Below, one piece after another: positions 12,306 to 24,191 of a DNA stretch of 64,000 nucleotides; the stretch's first letter is position 1; every line of letters starts with the position of its first letter. Under the pieces are notes generated by a model, which was not told where the DNA came from, did not search any database, and worked only from the letters and a program-made list of their open reading frames with translations. The translations under genes were made by a program, and so were the position numbers. The DNA is taken from NCBI RefSeq assembly GCF_000224145.3, contig NC_020166.2:8652745-8716744 (forward strand). Direction: 5' to 3'. This DNA is from Ciona intestinalis. Its lineage: Eukaryota; Chordata; Ascidiacea; Phlebobranchia; Cionidae.

Positions 12306-14746
12306 CTGAAATTTGTTCCATGTTTAGATTTAGCATGAAATTTGTTCTGTGTTAGGATTTAGCATGAAATTTGTTCCATGTTCAGGTTTGTGAGATCTCT
12401 AGGCTAATTTATATATAACTGCACTAAGCTTTAAATTTTATTTATTTAAATTTTTGGTTGTATATATACAGGATTGTAAAAATACCCCTTTTTTAGTGAT
12501 AACGTCCAAATCGTCGAAAAACATCTGGATATTTTAATAGAAATAAATCCTATTTATATTAAAATAAACTTTCTTATGTTCGGCCAACAATATACTCTTT
12601 GGTTTCTTAGTTCAGTATTTATTGATGACATAAACGTGCGCTCTATTTTAATCGTATTGGTTACCCTGCAAGAACACCGCGAATAGCTAAAATGATGGAA
12701 CGGTTTGTGCAAATATTTAAAAAAATGCAAATGATATTACATTTATTAAAACGACGTATAAAATCGGCAGAAACAACTGAAAAGTTTTACGCACGTTCAT
12801 CGAACACGCGACGAACATAAAACATTAGATCGCAGCTTTAACAACCGTTTCTATGTGGTGATGGTTAGTAATACGCTTTATAACAAGATTTGGTAGCTTG
12901 GGTGACAGACGCACGTAAAACATAATACGTCCGGATTTTCAATAAAATTAAACGATCACCGTCCGGATTTACAACTTTTACAATCCTGTGTATATAATAT
13001 AAAAATAGTAGGGTGGGGGAAGGAGGGCCATCTTTTAATTTGATTTTCTCGTCCCATTTAGTAGTAGGCAAAGAGTAACAAAAAGTAAACAAAGGGGTTA
13101 AAAACAAACTTATATTGGAATCGTGCTTATTGAGAACTCAAAACTATTTATTTGTAAGCTATATGTTATGTAACATCTTTCTGTTTTCAAATTTTGATCA
13201 ATTGACAGTAAATAAACTTTGTTTGTTCATAAAACAATTTTAATAGGAGAATGACCATTTTAATCATGGGATAATATGACAGACAGATATACAGAAACAC
13301 AACTTTTTAACACACTCGCTACTCACACAAGACTATAATGTACTGCAACATTGTAAAACTGTATCTAAATATTTTACATACTCTCCCCCACACTTTAACA
13401 CAGGAAATGATTCAGTTTTGTAGTTTAATTATTTTAACAACTCCATACAAACAAAGATAAGAATAACAGTGGCTGAGAATTTATAGGTCATTAAACTATA
13501 AAAGAGAACAGCCATGTTATAAAGACTGTCTTTGTTTCAACATAACGGTAAATGAGTTACATTTATTCAAAAGCCGACATCAGGAAATGGTCATCTTAAT
13601 TTACAATGAAATATCACACATTTGATTTAATGTTTCAGAAAATAGTTAATAAAACATTTTCAGTGTGAAGTTAAAAAACAAACAATGCAGAAATTTTTAA
13701 CGGTACTTGTACTTTATAGTAAAAAGTCAGATTCAAATTAAAAGAACAACAAACTTAATCCAAGTTCAGTTCAATATTTTGTTATAATGAAGCAACACAG
13801 ATAAAAATGGACCCATAACAACGCAGCACAAGTTGAAATTAATTGTTTGTTTATTTGTTTACAACACTTACCGTCATAACTTACGGTCCAATTAGTTTAA
13901 TAAATACTTTATACAACCTACAATATCAATCTACAGAACAAAATACGCCAATTTATTACACACATAAAGAGAATGACTGTAATACATCACATGTAAGAGT
14001 GTATGTTAAAATGTAAAGAGGTTAGGTCAATGCTTTTTTAGAGCAATAACAAATGTTTTTAAATATGACTATTGACTGTCGCTGTGTGAATGAATATATA
14101 TGGTTTCACTAGGTGACTAGACTGTATAAAATAACATCTATAGGTCCCTAAAGATAAACAGCAGGTTTTAGTACGCAAAACAACTTGTTCTGATACGCAA
14201 AAAATCGCGAAAAAACTTCCGCCCAACATAAAACCAATCATCACTGAGTATTTAGGAACCTGAAATATGACGTCATCAGAAAACAAATTTCCTTGTACAG
14301 TGAAAAACCTAGCGTGTTCAGGTTTTAAGCTGAGGTCTAAAAGTAAAATTGACGTTCATTGCGTTTAAAATCTCCAAATTACGTATTTTTTTCGGAAAAC
14401 TAATTATTTTACCTCAGAGTTTAGATTTAGGTTTGGCCAAAATATTGCAATTACAGGGTAATTGTTTTCCAAAATATTATATCTTTTTATAAAAAAACGT
14501 ATTTAATATTTTGTTTTTAAGTTTAATATTTAATAATTTGTTTATTTAAATGCTTAAGTTCTCAACTCGAAGCCCCAAAATTAATTACGATATTATAACA
14601 GCTTTGGGGAATCCCAATAGTGTTGCTATGGAAAACGAAATAGCGTAATTCGCAAATTAAAACTATGGTAGGCTACAAACTAAAACTATAGCAAAATGAC
14701 TTAGAATTTTTGTACAATTCAAATTAAAACGTTATTCTGCACATAA
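12306..14746. other. CAPZB 5' side / divergent region to STPG1
   Basis: 2.4 kb between the first placed CAPZB exon (-) and the STPG1 start (+). It must hold the CAPZB start exon and both promoters. Visible items are a MITE fragment at about 13007-13080, a SINE-tail fragment at about 13495-13570 and one TGACGTCA palindrome at 14268-14275. No convincing coding exon is seen. Confidence 0.5.
13007..13080 (+). mobile_element. MITE left-half fragment
   Basis: AGTAGGGTGGGGGAAGGAGG and TTCTCGTCCCATTTAGTAGT only. Confidence 0.7.
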
Positions 14747-17643
14747 ATGGCTGTTGATAGCATTCAACCGCTCGATTCTGTGCAAAGAATTCATTCACGC
14801 ATAACTGGAAGGTTATATAAAGGTATGGCTGTTGATTTCCTTTTCTTCGTCTTTTAAATAACACAATCTGCGCAACCGTTTTCCAAGAAATAAATAATAA
14901 TTATGTTATAAATTTTTTTCCCAAATTAAATGCACTGTAAACTTACAAATGTTTTTTTAGGTCATGGTGTTACTGCCGCCACTGCTTCTATCCCAAGCAA
15001 ATATCAGACCATTGTAACCAACAACTCTGACCGAAAAGGATTTCGAACACAAGCAAAACGTTTCAGTGATGACTATTATTTGGTACGTTACAAAATAATT
15101 TATATTTAATTAATTGGTTAAATAAACCAGCTTAATAAATATGCAAAACTGTACATATATTGGGCCATAATTGACTTAATGTAATTTATGTTTGGTCCGG
15201 TGCCGAGGCTCAGGCGCTTGCATTGAAACCAAAATGTTTACGGTTCGATGCTTGACAGCGATACTGATCGACGTATGTGTCCTTGGGCAAGACACTGTTA
15301 CGGCATCAGTCACACGAAGACTTAAATGGGCTTTCCAGGTGTTGGGGTAATGGGCCAAATCTGACTTAAATCCCAGGTGCTTGATAAGGAACTTACTCAT
15401 AAAGGATAATAAAAGATAATAATAATACAATTAGGAATAAATCAAGTTTCGTTACATACATTTTGTATGAGTGTGCTCCAGGCACAATATCATGCTATAT
15501 ATTTATATATTACCTTAATACTATTTATTGGGTTAAACCATAACAAATGCAAAACTGTATTAATTAGGCCATATATAACATCAGGATTATAACAACTTCA
15601 GTATCCTCGACACAGGAGGATAAATCAAGTTATGTTACATGCATTTTGTATATGTAATAAAAGCTATTTATATCAGAATGACATCCCTGGTCCTGGAAAC
15701 TATAGTTGCCCTCATGGAGAAATAGAAAAGAAATCAACTTCGTTTTCAAAGAAAGGAACTGGAAGTTTTGCATCAAAAGTAAATCATCATGGCCTTGACT
15801 ATGTTATTAAATGATTGTATCTTAATTCTTATTAATTTCTACGTGGTAGTTTTGTGGGTAGTAATTATAAGGAATACAGAGTTGGAGAAATTGCCATTAC
15901 AAGTCTAACTTAGGGACACATATGCCCACAATGGAAGTAGCATCAAGCCTCAAACAGAACAACAAAAAATATTTTTTTTAAACTTCACATACAGTTATTA
16001 CATTATATTTTCAACACCAAATAATAATTTCAGACATTAAGAACTCGTAAATCAATGCTGGGAGTTACACCTGGTGCTGGATCCTATAACCTACCTTCTT
16101 TGTTGAGCACAAGAAAGGAGTTTAATCGTGCTAATACAAGCTCATTCCATCAACCTATTGCTATTAAAACTGATCACATATTGGTTGGCCCGCCAAGAGC
16201 CCCAGCTCCTAATCAGTATAATGTAAGTGGAAAACCTTCTTGGTCCCAAAATTTACCGGAATAAATAAATTCTGCAAATTTCTAACTAGGATTATTAATG
16301 TTGTTGCCATTTAGGCGAGATATATATCTTTTATTATTCAATTGGTTGGACTTGATTTTTGTCTGTTACGTTTTCATAGCACCAGATCCTTACTGCATAA
16401 ATAGGCATTTTTATAGCCTATTTGTTGTGTTTACATTTTAGTTGGTTACAAGTAACATTATTTAATTCTTTGAATACATGTATGCTGATCGCCCTGGTAA
16501 ATAGGTGTAAATATATATATTACAAAGCTTATGTATGGCAGGTACAAAGCATTAACACAGGGAAGAACTATGGTGTAACTGCAGAAGCTGCATTTAAATC
16601 AAGGACAAAACGTCAAGGAATTCCCATTGGAAGCACAAGAGTTCCATCTCCCAGTAAGAATCAATACTCAATACATCTGCAGTTGGACCAGAGAATAAGA
16701 TCATGTTTACCAAAAACAGTAAAATTTTGCTCATGCCAGGCAAAATACTGGTATTTATATTCCCCAATGAAAATTAAAAACTGTATATTTGTGCATTCAT
16801 TTGCAAAAGCTGCTACATGTTAACTATGTGTTCAATTTAACTGCAGACTACGGATTATATTTTGCTTCTATTTAAATCAAGTAAAACACCACCAGGTCAC
16901 TACAATATACAAAGTGGGACAAAGGTTAATGCTCCAATGTCAAGCTTCTGTTCTACAACAAAAAGACAGCTTAACAGTAAACCTGCAGAAGTGCCTGGCC
17001 CTGGTGCTTACAAACCTTTTGATGTTGTCACTCCACCTCAAAAACTCATATTACCGTAAGTAAAATATGTGGAACATATATATGTTAGTAAACGTGATGT
17101 TCTTTTTAGGATATTTACTAATCGATATATCACATGCTTTTTAAGACACCTATCTAATTTTTGTGTGTTGTTTGCGCCTTTTCTATCTATTTTATGGTTG
17201 GCAAATGTCATGCTCTTATTCTGACATTTAATAATGTTACCACTGGGTTGAAGCAATTGCTGTTATGCATCTTGGCCAAGGACACATACGCCCACAACAA
17301 TAGCAGCAACGAGCCTTGAACCCATTATTACCTCTGGAGCAATTGTCTGAATATAACCAAGTAAGCCCTTTCCAGGCGCAAGCATTATCTTTGCATCAGT
17401 GCACCAGCTATGCCACTCCCAGCACCCATTGAAAACCCAGGACCTGGATCTTACGAACTCGTGGACTACGAGGGGCCACCAAAACACTATATGTCATCCG
17501 GTGTGTTCGTTTCGAATACATCTCGTTGGACGTTTGATCATCTTCCTGGCAAAGATAACCCAGGTCCTTCCACGTATAGACCAGAAAGAGTGGGGAAACA
17601 AAGTTTTATATACAATGCTCAAAATAAATGGATTCCTTTATAA
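14747..17643 (+). CDS. STPG1: STPG1 (MAPO2), sperm-tail PG-rich repeat protein
   Basis: Seven exons: 14747-14822, 14961-15082, 15677-15778, 16034-16222, 16542-16653, 16896-17055, 17400-17643, summing to 334 residues, the same length I recall for human STPG1. STPG (sperm-tail PG-rich) motifs recur: IPGPGNY, TPGAGSY, APAPNQY, PSPSHY, VPGPGAY, NPGPGSY, NPGPSTY. Diagnostic orthologue blocks are [22 protein letters not shown]-like residues in exon 2 ([10 protein letters not shown]) and the C-terminal VSNTSRWTF and [16 protein letters not shown]. The start ATG at 14747 opens [13 protein letters not shown] in a short first exon. STPG1 is described as a mitochondrial pro-apoptotic protein after O6-methylguanine damage, and STPG family members occur in axonemal microtubules. 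Exon 5 to 6 was fixed by phase: donor at 16654 (GTAAGA) with acceptor CACCAG at 16890-16895. Confidence 0.92.
15190..15315 (+). mobile_element. SINE head fragment in STPG1 intron
   Basis: Has a degraded tRNA-like head with GGTTCGATGCTTG (B-box-like) followed by the GTGTCCTTGGGCAAGACAC core; a unit of the ~90-bp dispersed repeat follows. Confidence 0.6.
15876..15960 (-). mobile_element. SINE fragment in STPG1 intron
   Basis: Reverse-oriented core: GGACACATATGCCCACAATG and GCATCAAGCCTCAAAC. Confidence 0.55.
17235..17345 (-). mobile_element. SINE fragment in STPG1 intron
   Basis: Reverse-oriented core: CCACTGGGTTGAAGCAATTG, GGACACATACGCCCACAA and the B-box complement GAGCCTTGAACC. Confidence 0.65.
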
Positions 17644-17951
17644 AGCAGTATTACACAGGACAATGTGCTAAACAAATTTGACATACATATGACTCTACAG
17701 TTTGCTCTTTTACCTAAATCATTTTCAACCTGCCATAATAATTACTTTTGATAATTAAATGAATTTTACAAATTTTAAAACAAAACAACAACATGTATAA
17801 CATTATGAGTTACAAGCAGGTGCGATCTATATTATCTTGTACGTTTACTGTGATTTGTGATTTTTCTATTAAAGCTTTCACTGTAAAAGTAAGTTTTGCG
17901 AACAAACACATGGGTCCATGTAAACTGGTAAGAAACTTTATAAATAGGTTT
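17644..17951. other. Convergent STPG1/MRPL22 3' region
   Basis: 308 bp between two stop codons on opposite strands. It is AT-rich with no repeat copy and must hold both 3' UTRs. An ATTAAA (17869-17874) is the only poly(A)-like hexamer noticed on the plus strand. Confidence 0.4.
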
Positions 17952-18641
17952 TTACAATCCATCAGATATCTTTCTATTCCTTAGTTCATCTAAATGAACA
18001 ATTCCAAATTCAAGTGCTGTAAGTTTTGGTCTCTTTGGAGGAGCAGGCCCTTCTCTTAGTAAACAGTAATAATTTGAAAATCTGCATTTACCCAACGCCA
18101 TTCGCCCCCTGGCATGATAGATTGGAAACTTGACAGCACCGGAAGATTCTGCGAATGAATCCACAATGTGAAGGTTTGATTTGAATTCCACATTATGTTC
18201 TGCAACTGCATGTTCCTGTGCCTCACGCAGTACATCAGCTATTGTCCTTGCTGCTTTGTTGTTGATATATCCGAGATGTGTAATTGCTTCGTCTATGTTA
18301 AGACCCTTAACAATATAAGCAACATGGTATAACTTTTTAGGTGGGTATCGTACGTTTGCACGTCCGTAATAGATTTCTGCCGGTCGCACGCCTTTTTCAG
18401 GGTCCATCGGGGAATAAAGCATTTTGTTGTTTTCTGTCCATGTTTCGAGATCGGTTGTCCATTTATCTTCGTGGGTAAGAGAATGAGCTTTAATACGTTT
18501 ATGCTGTCCAGGATTTTTCCGCCCTTTTACAATAAACGAAGTGTGTATACTTCTGCTGATAACCGGCCAAAATACTTTGGTTTCGATAACCTTCGTTAGA
18601 TTTAGTACTTGACTGGATAGAACGGCTGCATTTCTCAGCAT
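17952..18641 (-). CDS. MRPL22: Mitochondrial large ribosomal subunit protein uL22m
   Basis: Intronless 229-codon gene for a mitoribosome large-subunit protein located near the exit tunnel. The core RPAEIYYGRANVRYPPKK...YVKGLN-like block, RTIADVLREAQEHAVAEHNV, EFKSNLHIVDSF and YHARGRM match the uL22/MRPL22 family, with the mitochondrial-type C-terminal LLREGPAPPKRP. The first ~40 residues are basic and hydroxylated with no acidic residue before position 20, fitting a mitochondrial targeting peptide. At 229 aa it is slightly longer than human MRPL22 (206). Its start lies 493 bp from the divergent UQCC2 start. Confidence 0.93.
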   Translation of the reverse strand: MLRNAAVLSSQVLNLTKVIETKVFWPVISRSIHTSFIVKGRKNPGQHKRIKAHSLTHEDKWTTDLETWTENNKMLYSPMDPEKGVRPAEIYYGRANVRYPPKKLYHVAYIVKGLNIDEAITHLGYINNKAARTIADVLREAQEHAVAEHNVEFKSNLHIVDSFAESSGAVKFPIYHARGRMALGKCRFSNYYCLLREGPAPPKRPKLTALEFGIVHLDELRNRKISDGL

Positions 18642-19134
18642 TTTAAAGCGAACGTAATGCAGTATGGATCGAACAATAATTCTACACTCGATAACACATT
18701 TGTTGATTGATTAATTCGGATAGGTGCAAGCTACCATTGGATAGTTTTTATAAGAACATCGTGATATATTCACCGTTAATTTAATTTTTACCGCTTGCTC
18801 ATTATGAAAAAATTATTCTGTAAATTTTTTTTGTTAAACTTATTTAAAATAAACTACAGAACTAACGCAAAAAAGCAGAAATTTGCACTATAAAAACCCT
18901 TCGACACTATCTAGTATCTTCTATACAGCGACATGGGTATTTCCCTTTGCCAGAATTTCTAGCAAGCACTTTATATGGAAACCACAGTTTAAAAAAAACG
19001 ACTTAGGCTATACTTGCCAGTTACTGTTTTAGCATAAAGCAGAACTGAGATTTGTATGTTAATACGTATCGTATCTATATATGGGCTGTGGTAAACAAGG
19101 AAATTCATAAAATTGAAAAACTGGATCTTTACTC
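18642..19134. promoter_or_regulatory. Candidate bidirectional promoter MRPL22/UQCC2
   Basis: 493 bp between the ATGs of two divergent intronless genes, both for mitochondrial proteins. No repeat copies interrupt it. No clear TATA box or known binding site could be assigned by eye, so the promoter role is inferred from layout. Confidence 0.5.
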
Positions 19135-19479
19135 ATGGCTGCACTGTACAAAAGGTTTATGAAAGTTTGCCAATTCTGGCCGGACAGCACACGCTGTGCA
19201 CTAGGAGGCATCATACGTGGTAAAGTTGAAAGTGGTTTCAAACACGGCGAATCAACTCACTTACAAGACCGTGAACATTGCGAAAGAACTCTACAATCTT
19301 TAGAGAAAATTACAAGCGATTACTACAAGCAAAAGTATCCCAGAAAATCGGAAACTTCATACTCAGGCTTGGACCTTTCAACACTAACCAAGGGCATGGA
19401 CGAAATGCACAAAAACTCAAAATACCAATTAAAAAAATTGCAGAAAAAGAAATATGATATTGAAACTGAAACAAAATGA
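19135..19479 (+). CDS. UQCC2: UQCC2, complex III assembly factor
   Basis: Intronless 114-codon gene. UQCC2 (MNF1, yeast Cbp6 relative) works with UQCC1 in mitochondria to support cytochrome b synthesis and early complex III assembly. Family hallmarks seen: MAALYKRFMKVCQFWPDS at the N-terminus (human has MAASRYRRFLKLCEEWP), a central HCERTLQSLEKITSDYYKQ and KYPRKSETSYSGLDLSTL (human YYKHKYPRPRDTSFSGLSL). The C-terminus is lysine-rich and diverged. Length is close to human UQCC2 (126 aa). An upstream ATG is absent in frame near the start. The next gene on the same strand starts about 420 bp after the stop, with no AATAAA noticed between. Confidence 0.93.
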   Translation: MAALYKRFMKVCQFWPDSTRCALGGIIRGKVESGFKHGESTHLQDREHCERTLQSLEKITSDYYKQKYPRKSETSYSGLDLSTLTKGMDEMHKNSKYQLKKLQKKKYDIETETK

Positions 19480-19901
19480 ATTTTCTCAAATTCAACCTGT
19501 TTTATGTTTGTTGTTTAGTGTCTACTTCTTTATTTCTGTAATGTCATGCTTGATTGGGAAAAATGTTAAAAAATATGTATTGTTTTTCACAAAAATGTGT
19601 GGTATTTTTTCTAAAATTCCATACATTTCTTTGTAATCAACAATGTTGTATCAACACATGATTCATATTCCCTGTTTCTTTAAGCTATAGTGTGGGGATA
19701 GCAAATTGAATATGAATACAAGTATATGCTTTGGTCATTCCACAAGTGATGTCATTGAACATTTCTCATCTCATTTACTTTCCACTATCTCTGCAACCAT
19801 CTTCAAGCTTTTGGAAAGGTTTAAGATTTATATTAATTAACTGTTACTTTGTATGCAGTTGAAATCACTGGGCACAACAATGAGCATGTCTCCTGCCTCT
19901 A

Positions 19902-22776
19902 ATGCAGAGGTAATGAGTTAGAGGATTGTCGATGCTACCTTTGTGGGTATATGTGTCTTCGGGCAAGGCACTTAACAGCAATTGCTCAAACCCAGTGGTC
20001 ACTATTGAGTTGTCCAAATCGACAGATATGTCGAAACAAAGCCACTCCACCAAAAAACGTATAATGAGCCAAAAAGGTATACACGTGGACGTGGTAACCT
20101 GAAGCGGGCACAGGGTGTATGAAACAAAACACTTGTGTTATAACTGCCATTGCTCCATCATGCACCAATCGTGTAAAAAGAATATTGTTTTTAATTTACA
20201 GAACTCAATTGCTTAAACAACTCTACATGTTCCGACCACTGACTGATGTTATGGAATGGAAAGTTGTAACGACTGAGAACAGCGAGGATATTAACAAAGC
20301 ACTGTCGTGCTTGGATGATTTTGTTCGCCAGTTCCGCTTGGACAGCCGAGCTGCTGCGTTAGAAATGCTCATGTTTGCAAGTAGGATAAAAATTTGCTTA
20401 CTTTTGTTTGTATATATAAATATAGGCCTATATACGATAATGTGGAGTAAGATCGATCACCTTTAGAACATAATATAAAAATATTCTAATCGTGTTTTAA
20501 ACAATTAACAACAGCCACGTACTTTTTTCATAGGCACAAGAACGCTACTTTACTGTTTTTCCAAACATTTTTTAGGCTCCGGAAATATGGCCGATGCCGT
20601 CACACAAACAAATTTTCCTCCAGTGGCTTGTGTGTTGGGCAGTGAGTTGGAGGGAAATGTGGAAGAAGGTACTGAATTACCTGGTGATCAGTTCAACAAA
20701 ATTCACCTGGTTGTTCACAATGGTAGGATAATTTGTGTTAGTTTTTTATTGCATAAAATTCTTATAAACTTTTAAAATCTAAAAAAATAAAAAAATCGAA
20801 AAAAATGTGAAAAAATGTAATTAAAGAATTCTAATTATGATTATTTATCTGTCTTTAAGCAAAACACTCAAAGACAATTACTTCAAAACTGTGGTTTGTA
20901 ACGAGTTGTCCAAATTACCTTAATCAAAAATCCACTTCACACAAAGTAACAACCATGGTAACTCGTCAGCTGACAAGTGTATGAAACAGAACACCAGTGT
21001 TATAACGACTGTCGTTTTCCTGTCATACGGCTGTAAAGCAAGATACATTCATTTACATTTAAACAAACAATTCATTTATTCCAGAGAATAGTGTTCATAC
21101 CAACTTCTCCCCTCAAGAAAAATCGACAAAATGTGAAAAGAAACCAAAATGGCTGTGCAATGTTTGTAACAAGGAATTTAAATGGTAAATAAGTACACTG
21201 GTCACATGCAACACTATATGGTATAAGGCTCAGCTCAACACATCCTTAATAATGCAAAGTTCTCTGATTTGGGTCCAATTAATTATATGAAAATGTATAT
21301 TTTTCTGTATTTAGTTTTCTAGGCAAACTTAAAATCGGTTGACCGTAGACTGTATTTTTTCTGACTGTAGTTTGTATTTATATGTCTGTAAATTACCTTA
21401 GGGATTGTGGGAGTAAACAACATATTGTGTTAAATGGGACTTCGTGTGTGGTGTGTGCCCCCATTCTAAGCTGCCCCGCCACTTAAGAATTAATCAATAA
21501 ACTACATTCTTTATAAGCCATAGACACTATAGATTTTTTTGTGAAATCTGGGGTGGCTTTGTTTAAGTAGAGACGCACATATTCATCAAGCATGATATCT
21601 TATTCACTTCATTGAATAATGTGGCGGATGCGGCATTTTGCTCTGCTTGTCTGTTTAGAGAATTACAAGCACTGTAAAAGCTGTTGTAGGGGGGAAACTG
21701 GATTTCTAAAGCATATTGTATCACCTATGTTTTCTAACGTTACACCTATGCTCAGACCCCACTTTGTAAAAAGACAAGCTGTGAATAAAGTTGCTTGGGT
21801 CTTAAACATACATATTTTTCTACCCAGTCAATCTGCTTTAACAACTCATGTTCGAATCCATACTGGAGAAAAACCATTTGTTTGTGAGACGTGTGGTGCT
21901 TCGTTTGTGCAAAAGCAATCACTCATATTTCATCGCAAGACACACAAACATAAAGAACACACATGTGAAACTTGTGGATTGACTTTTACTTTGTTGCGAG
22001 GTATGTTGTGCAAGTAAAATGTTCGAAATAGTAAACATTATATAGTACTGTGGGGCAAGGTGGGATACTGTTCGCAACTAAATCCCATATTTCCTGGTCG
22101 TTTTTTGAATAATTAATAACGTTTTTACTTTTTACGTGTCTTAATGATGCGGTTGTACAACTTTGTAAGTAGTTATTTGTTCACTACCAAGTGAAACCAT
22201 TAAATGGATTGAAAACATGAACCATTTTAACTCAACTTACTATATAAAACACTAAAAATCGTTCGTTTGGTAATGCTTGGGATTTTCCGTGAAAAAATGT
22301 TACCTAACTTTGACCGTTTGTTGTTTCCAAACCACCTTAAAATAGCAAAAACGCGTGCCAAATGGTGGCAGTAGCGAGCTAAAACTAGAATACAAGTTAC
22401 ACACTATTGAGCTACTATCTCCGCATTGAGCTATTAATTACATCCAGGGTTACGGGAACACTTGCGTACCCATACCGGCGATCGCCCCTTTGTTTGTGAC
22501 GTGTGTGGGCGCGCCTATCTACGCCGTACCAACCTACGTGATCATCAGACCACTCATTCAGGAGAGAAAAGATACAAATGCCAATACTGCGGGAAAATGT
22601 TCCGAAAATGGTGCAGCAAACAAAAACACGAACGAATTCACGACAGCGAGCGACCATTCCCGTGCTCGCTTTGTTCGAAAACTTTTACTCAGAAATATAA
22701 CCTTAAAGTACATATGCGCACGCACGAAAAATGCGATTCCAGCTCCAAGTTGAAAGCGGAATCCCCCGTGTTATGA
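19902..22776 (+). CDS. C2H2 zinc-finger protein with six fingers
   Basis: Six exons: 19902-19909, 20202-20380, 20576-20722, 21085-21184, 21828-22000, 22448-22776, giving 311 residues in consistent phase. The N-terminal ~140 residues ([33 protein letters not shown]) match no domain I recognise. Then come six C2H2 fingers, each C-x2-C-x12-H-x3-H: finger 1 spans the 21184/21828 junction ([13 protein letters not shown]), then [16 protein letters not shown] (spanning the 22000/22448 junction), [16 protein letters not shown] and CSLCSKTF. Linkers HTGEKPF and HTGDRPF are typical of DNA-binding tandem fingers, so it is probably a nuclear transcription factor. The start is uncertain: ATG at 19902 (MQR) fits phase, but an internal Met in exon 2 is possible. 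Two introns contain SINEs. Confidence 0.85.
19925..20175 (+). mobile_element. SINE copy in zinc-finger gene intron 1
   Basis: Core from GATGCTACCTTTGTGGGTAT through GTGTATGAAACAAAACAC and the TGCCATTGC end. It fills most of the intron between the first two exons. Confidence 0.75.
20437..20515 (-). mobile_element. MITE fragment
   Basis: GTGGAGTAAGATCGATCACC and TTTTAAACAATTAACAACAG. Confidence 0.6.
20845..21066 (+). mobile_element. SINE copy in zinc-finger gene intron 3
   Basis: 5'-truncated; has GTGTATGAAACAGAACACCA, AACGACTGTCGTTTTCC and an ATTCATTTACATTT tail ending about 20 bp before the next exon. Confidence 0.75.
22044..22245 (-). mobile_element. MITE, TACTGTGGGG-type
   Basis: TAGTACTGTGGGGCAAGGTG at left; right end eroded but with TTCACTACCAAGTGAAACC and ACTATATA. 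Confidence 0.75.
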
Positions 22777-22971
22777 ACCTACGTCATTTGCGTTTAAACT
22801 TACCTCATTCATAACCTCTGTATCACATTTTCCGGCATAAACTTTCCCACCCGAGGGCCTGCTAATTTTAAGCAGTAGATGATTGAGATTAAATGTTTAG
22901 TGTCTATGACGCACATTCTTTGCAGCTTTTTATATTTTCGTGTATATATATAATACTGTGTGTATATATAT

Positions 22972-23160
22972 AATAAGATGGGATACCGTTAGCACCTAAA
23001 ACCTATATTTTCTGATCGTGTTTTTAAATATTAACAACGCTCTTTTAGAGTCGCCGGGCTACAGCTATAGAGTTTTATAAACTTATTTTTTGTTTTCTAC
23101 CAAATGGGTCAAGAAAGAAAAAAAATGAAAACATGTCCCATCTGACCCCACCCTGTTATA
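22972..23160 (-). mobile_element. MITE, TACTGTGGGG-type
   Basis: AAGATGGGATACCGTTAGCA to GTCCCATCTGACCCCACCCT. Confidence 0.8.
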
Positions 23161-23717
23161 TATCAACGGCAATCATATTCCATTGGTCTTCGTCCCAGTT
23201 TTATGTTGTGCAATCTTAGCCGACCAAAACACAAATTTGCGTCAAGCGAAATATTTTGAACTTTATTATTTACATTCAAAGAAACAAACACGGAAAGAAC
23301 ATTTAAAGTTCGGAAAAAGTATCAACTGGAATGTGAAAGGCAATAACTTAATATTTAACATGTGAATTATTATTAGCAAAAAATAATGCTATAAAAACTA
23401 TCTGTTTTGCGTAGCTATCCTAATACCTGTATGAGGTCCGAATGTCAAATGAAAAATTACTTTTTGCAGCAAAAAAATGCGTTTAAATTGCAAGCATACA
23501 ATGCTCATGTCGCGCAATTACTTTGCTCTACTTGTGTGATATTCGGACCCGAAGTTTGCTGGTCGTGCATTTTCTGGCATAGGGAACAACGTTTGATTTC
23601 CATAAAAGTCGACCCGTTCATAGCGCATACGAATTCACCACGCATGCGGTTGCATACGAAACCACTCGGATGGGCCCTGTATATCGTCGCGCAATGGTCC
23701 TGTTGAAAGAAATAAAA

Positions 23718-23846
23718 AATTCTCACCCACAAAGTAAGATACGTGGTAACTCTTAAGCTGACACGAGGTGTATAAAACGTAACACCCATGTTGTAACGAC
23801 TGTCGTTTTCCGGCCGCGCTTTACTGTAAAGCGAGTTATACTTCCA
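23718..23846 (+). mobile_element. SINE 3' half
   Basis: CACCCACAAAGTAAGATACG through CGACTGTCGTTTTCCGG and GCGAGTTATACTTCC. Confidence 0.7.
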
Positions 23847-23961
23847 CACGTTAAATTAAAAGGCAAGAAAAACATCACGATTAACTCCAGATAGAGTTTA
23901 ATCACGATTATTCTATATATAGCACTGTGGGGTAAGATAGACACCAACAGTATACATAAGA

Positions 23962-24161
23962 TATAGTAGGGTGGGGGAAGATGGGACACCTTTTCATTCT
24001 ATTTTCTCGTCCAATTTGGTGGGAAGCATATAAAATTTAAAGAATTATGAAACCTTATCCCTACGACTCCCATATAGCGATGCTAAGTATATAAAACACG
24101 ATCAGGATATTTGGATATCACGTGCTAAAGGTGTCCCATCTTCCCCCACCCTACTGTATAT
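23962..24161 (+). mobile_element. MITE, full length, with adjoining fragment
   Basis: TATAGTAGGGTGGGGGAAGA to CATCTTCCCCCACCCTACTG; a ~40-bp end of a second copy (ACTGTGGGGTAAGATAG) precedes it at 23920. Confidence 0.9.
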
Positions 24162-24191
24162 TAAGTTTATAAAAATAATTTTTTTTAAAAG

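Larger units (their letters stand above)
22777..24191. other. Repeat-rich spacer before C2 exons
   Basis: Holds MITEs at about 22972-23160 and 23962-24161 and a SINE tail at about 23718-23846. Overlapping ORFs on both strands at 23407-23849 have no recognisable domain. The missing first part of the C2 domain was looked for here and not found. Confidence 0.5.

Noticed and set aside
16542-16823. Longer STPG1 exon 5 reading on to a GTAAAA donor near 16720 with the acceptor CTGCAG near 16845
   Set aside because: It inserts about 35 residues with no STPG pattern; the GTAAGA donor at 16654 plus acceptor at 16895 gives SPSHYNIQ and a total length equal to the human protein.
23407-23849. Overlapping ORFs of 99 and 114 codons on opposite strands
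   Set aside because: No recognisable domain; one runs into a SINE. Not supported as a gene.
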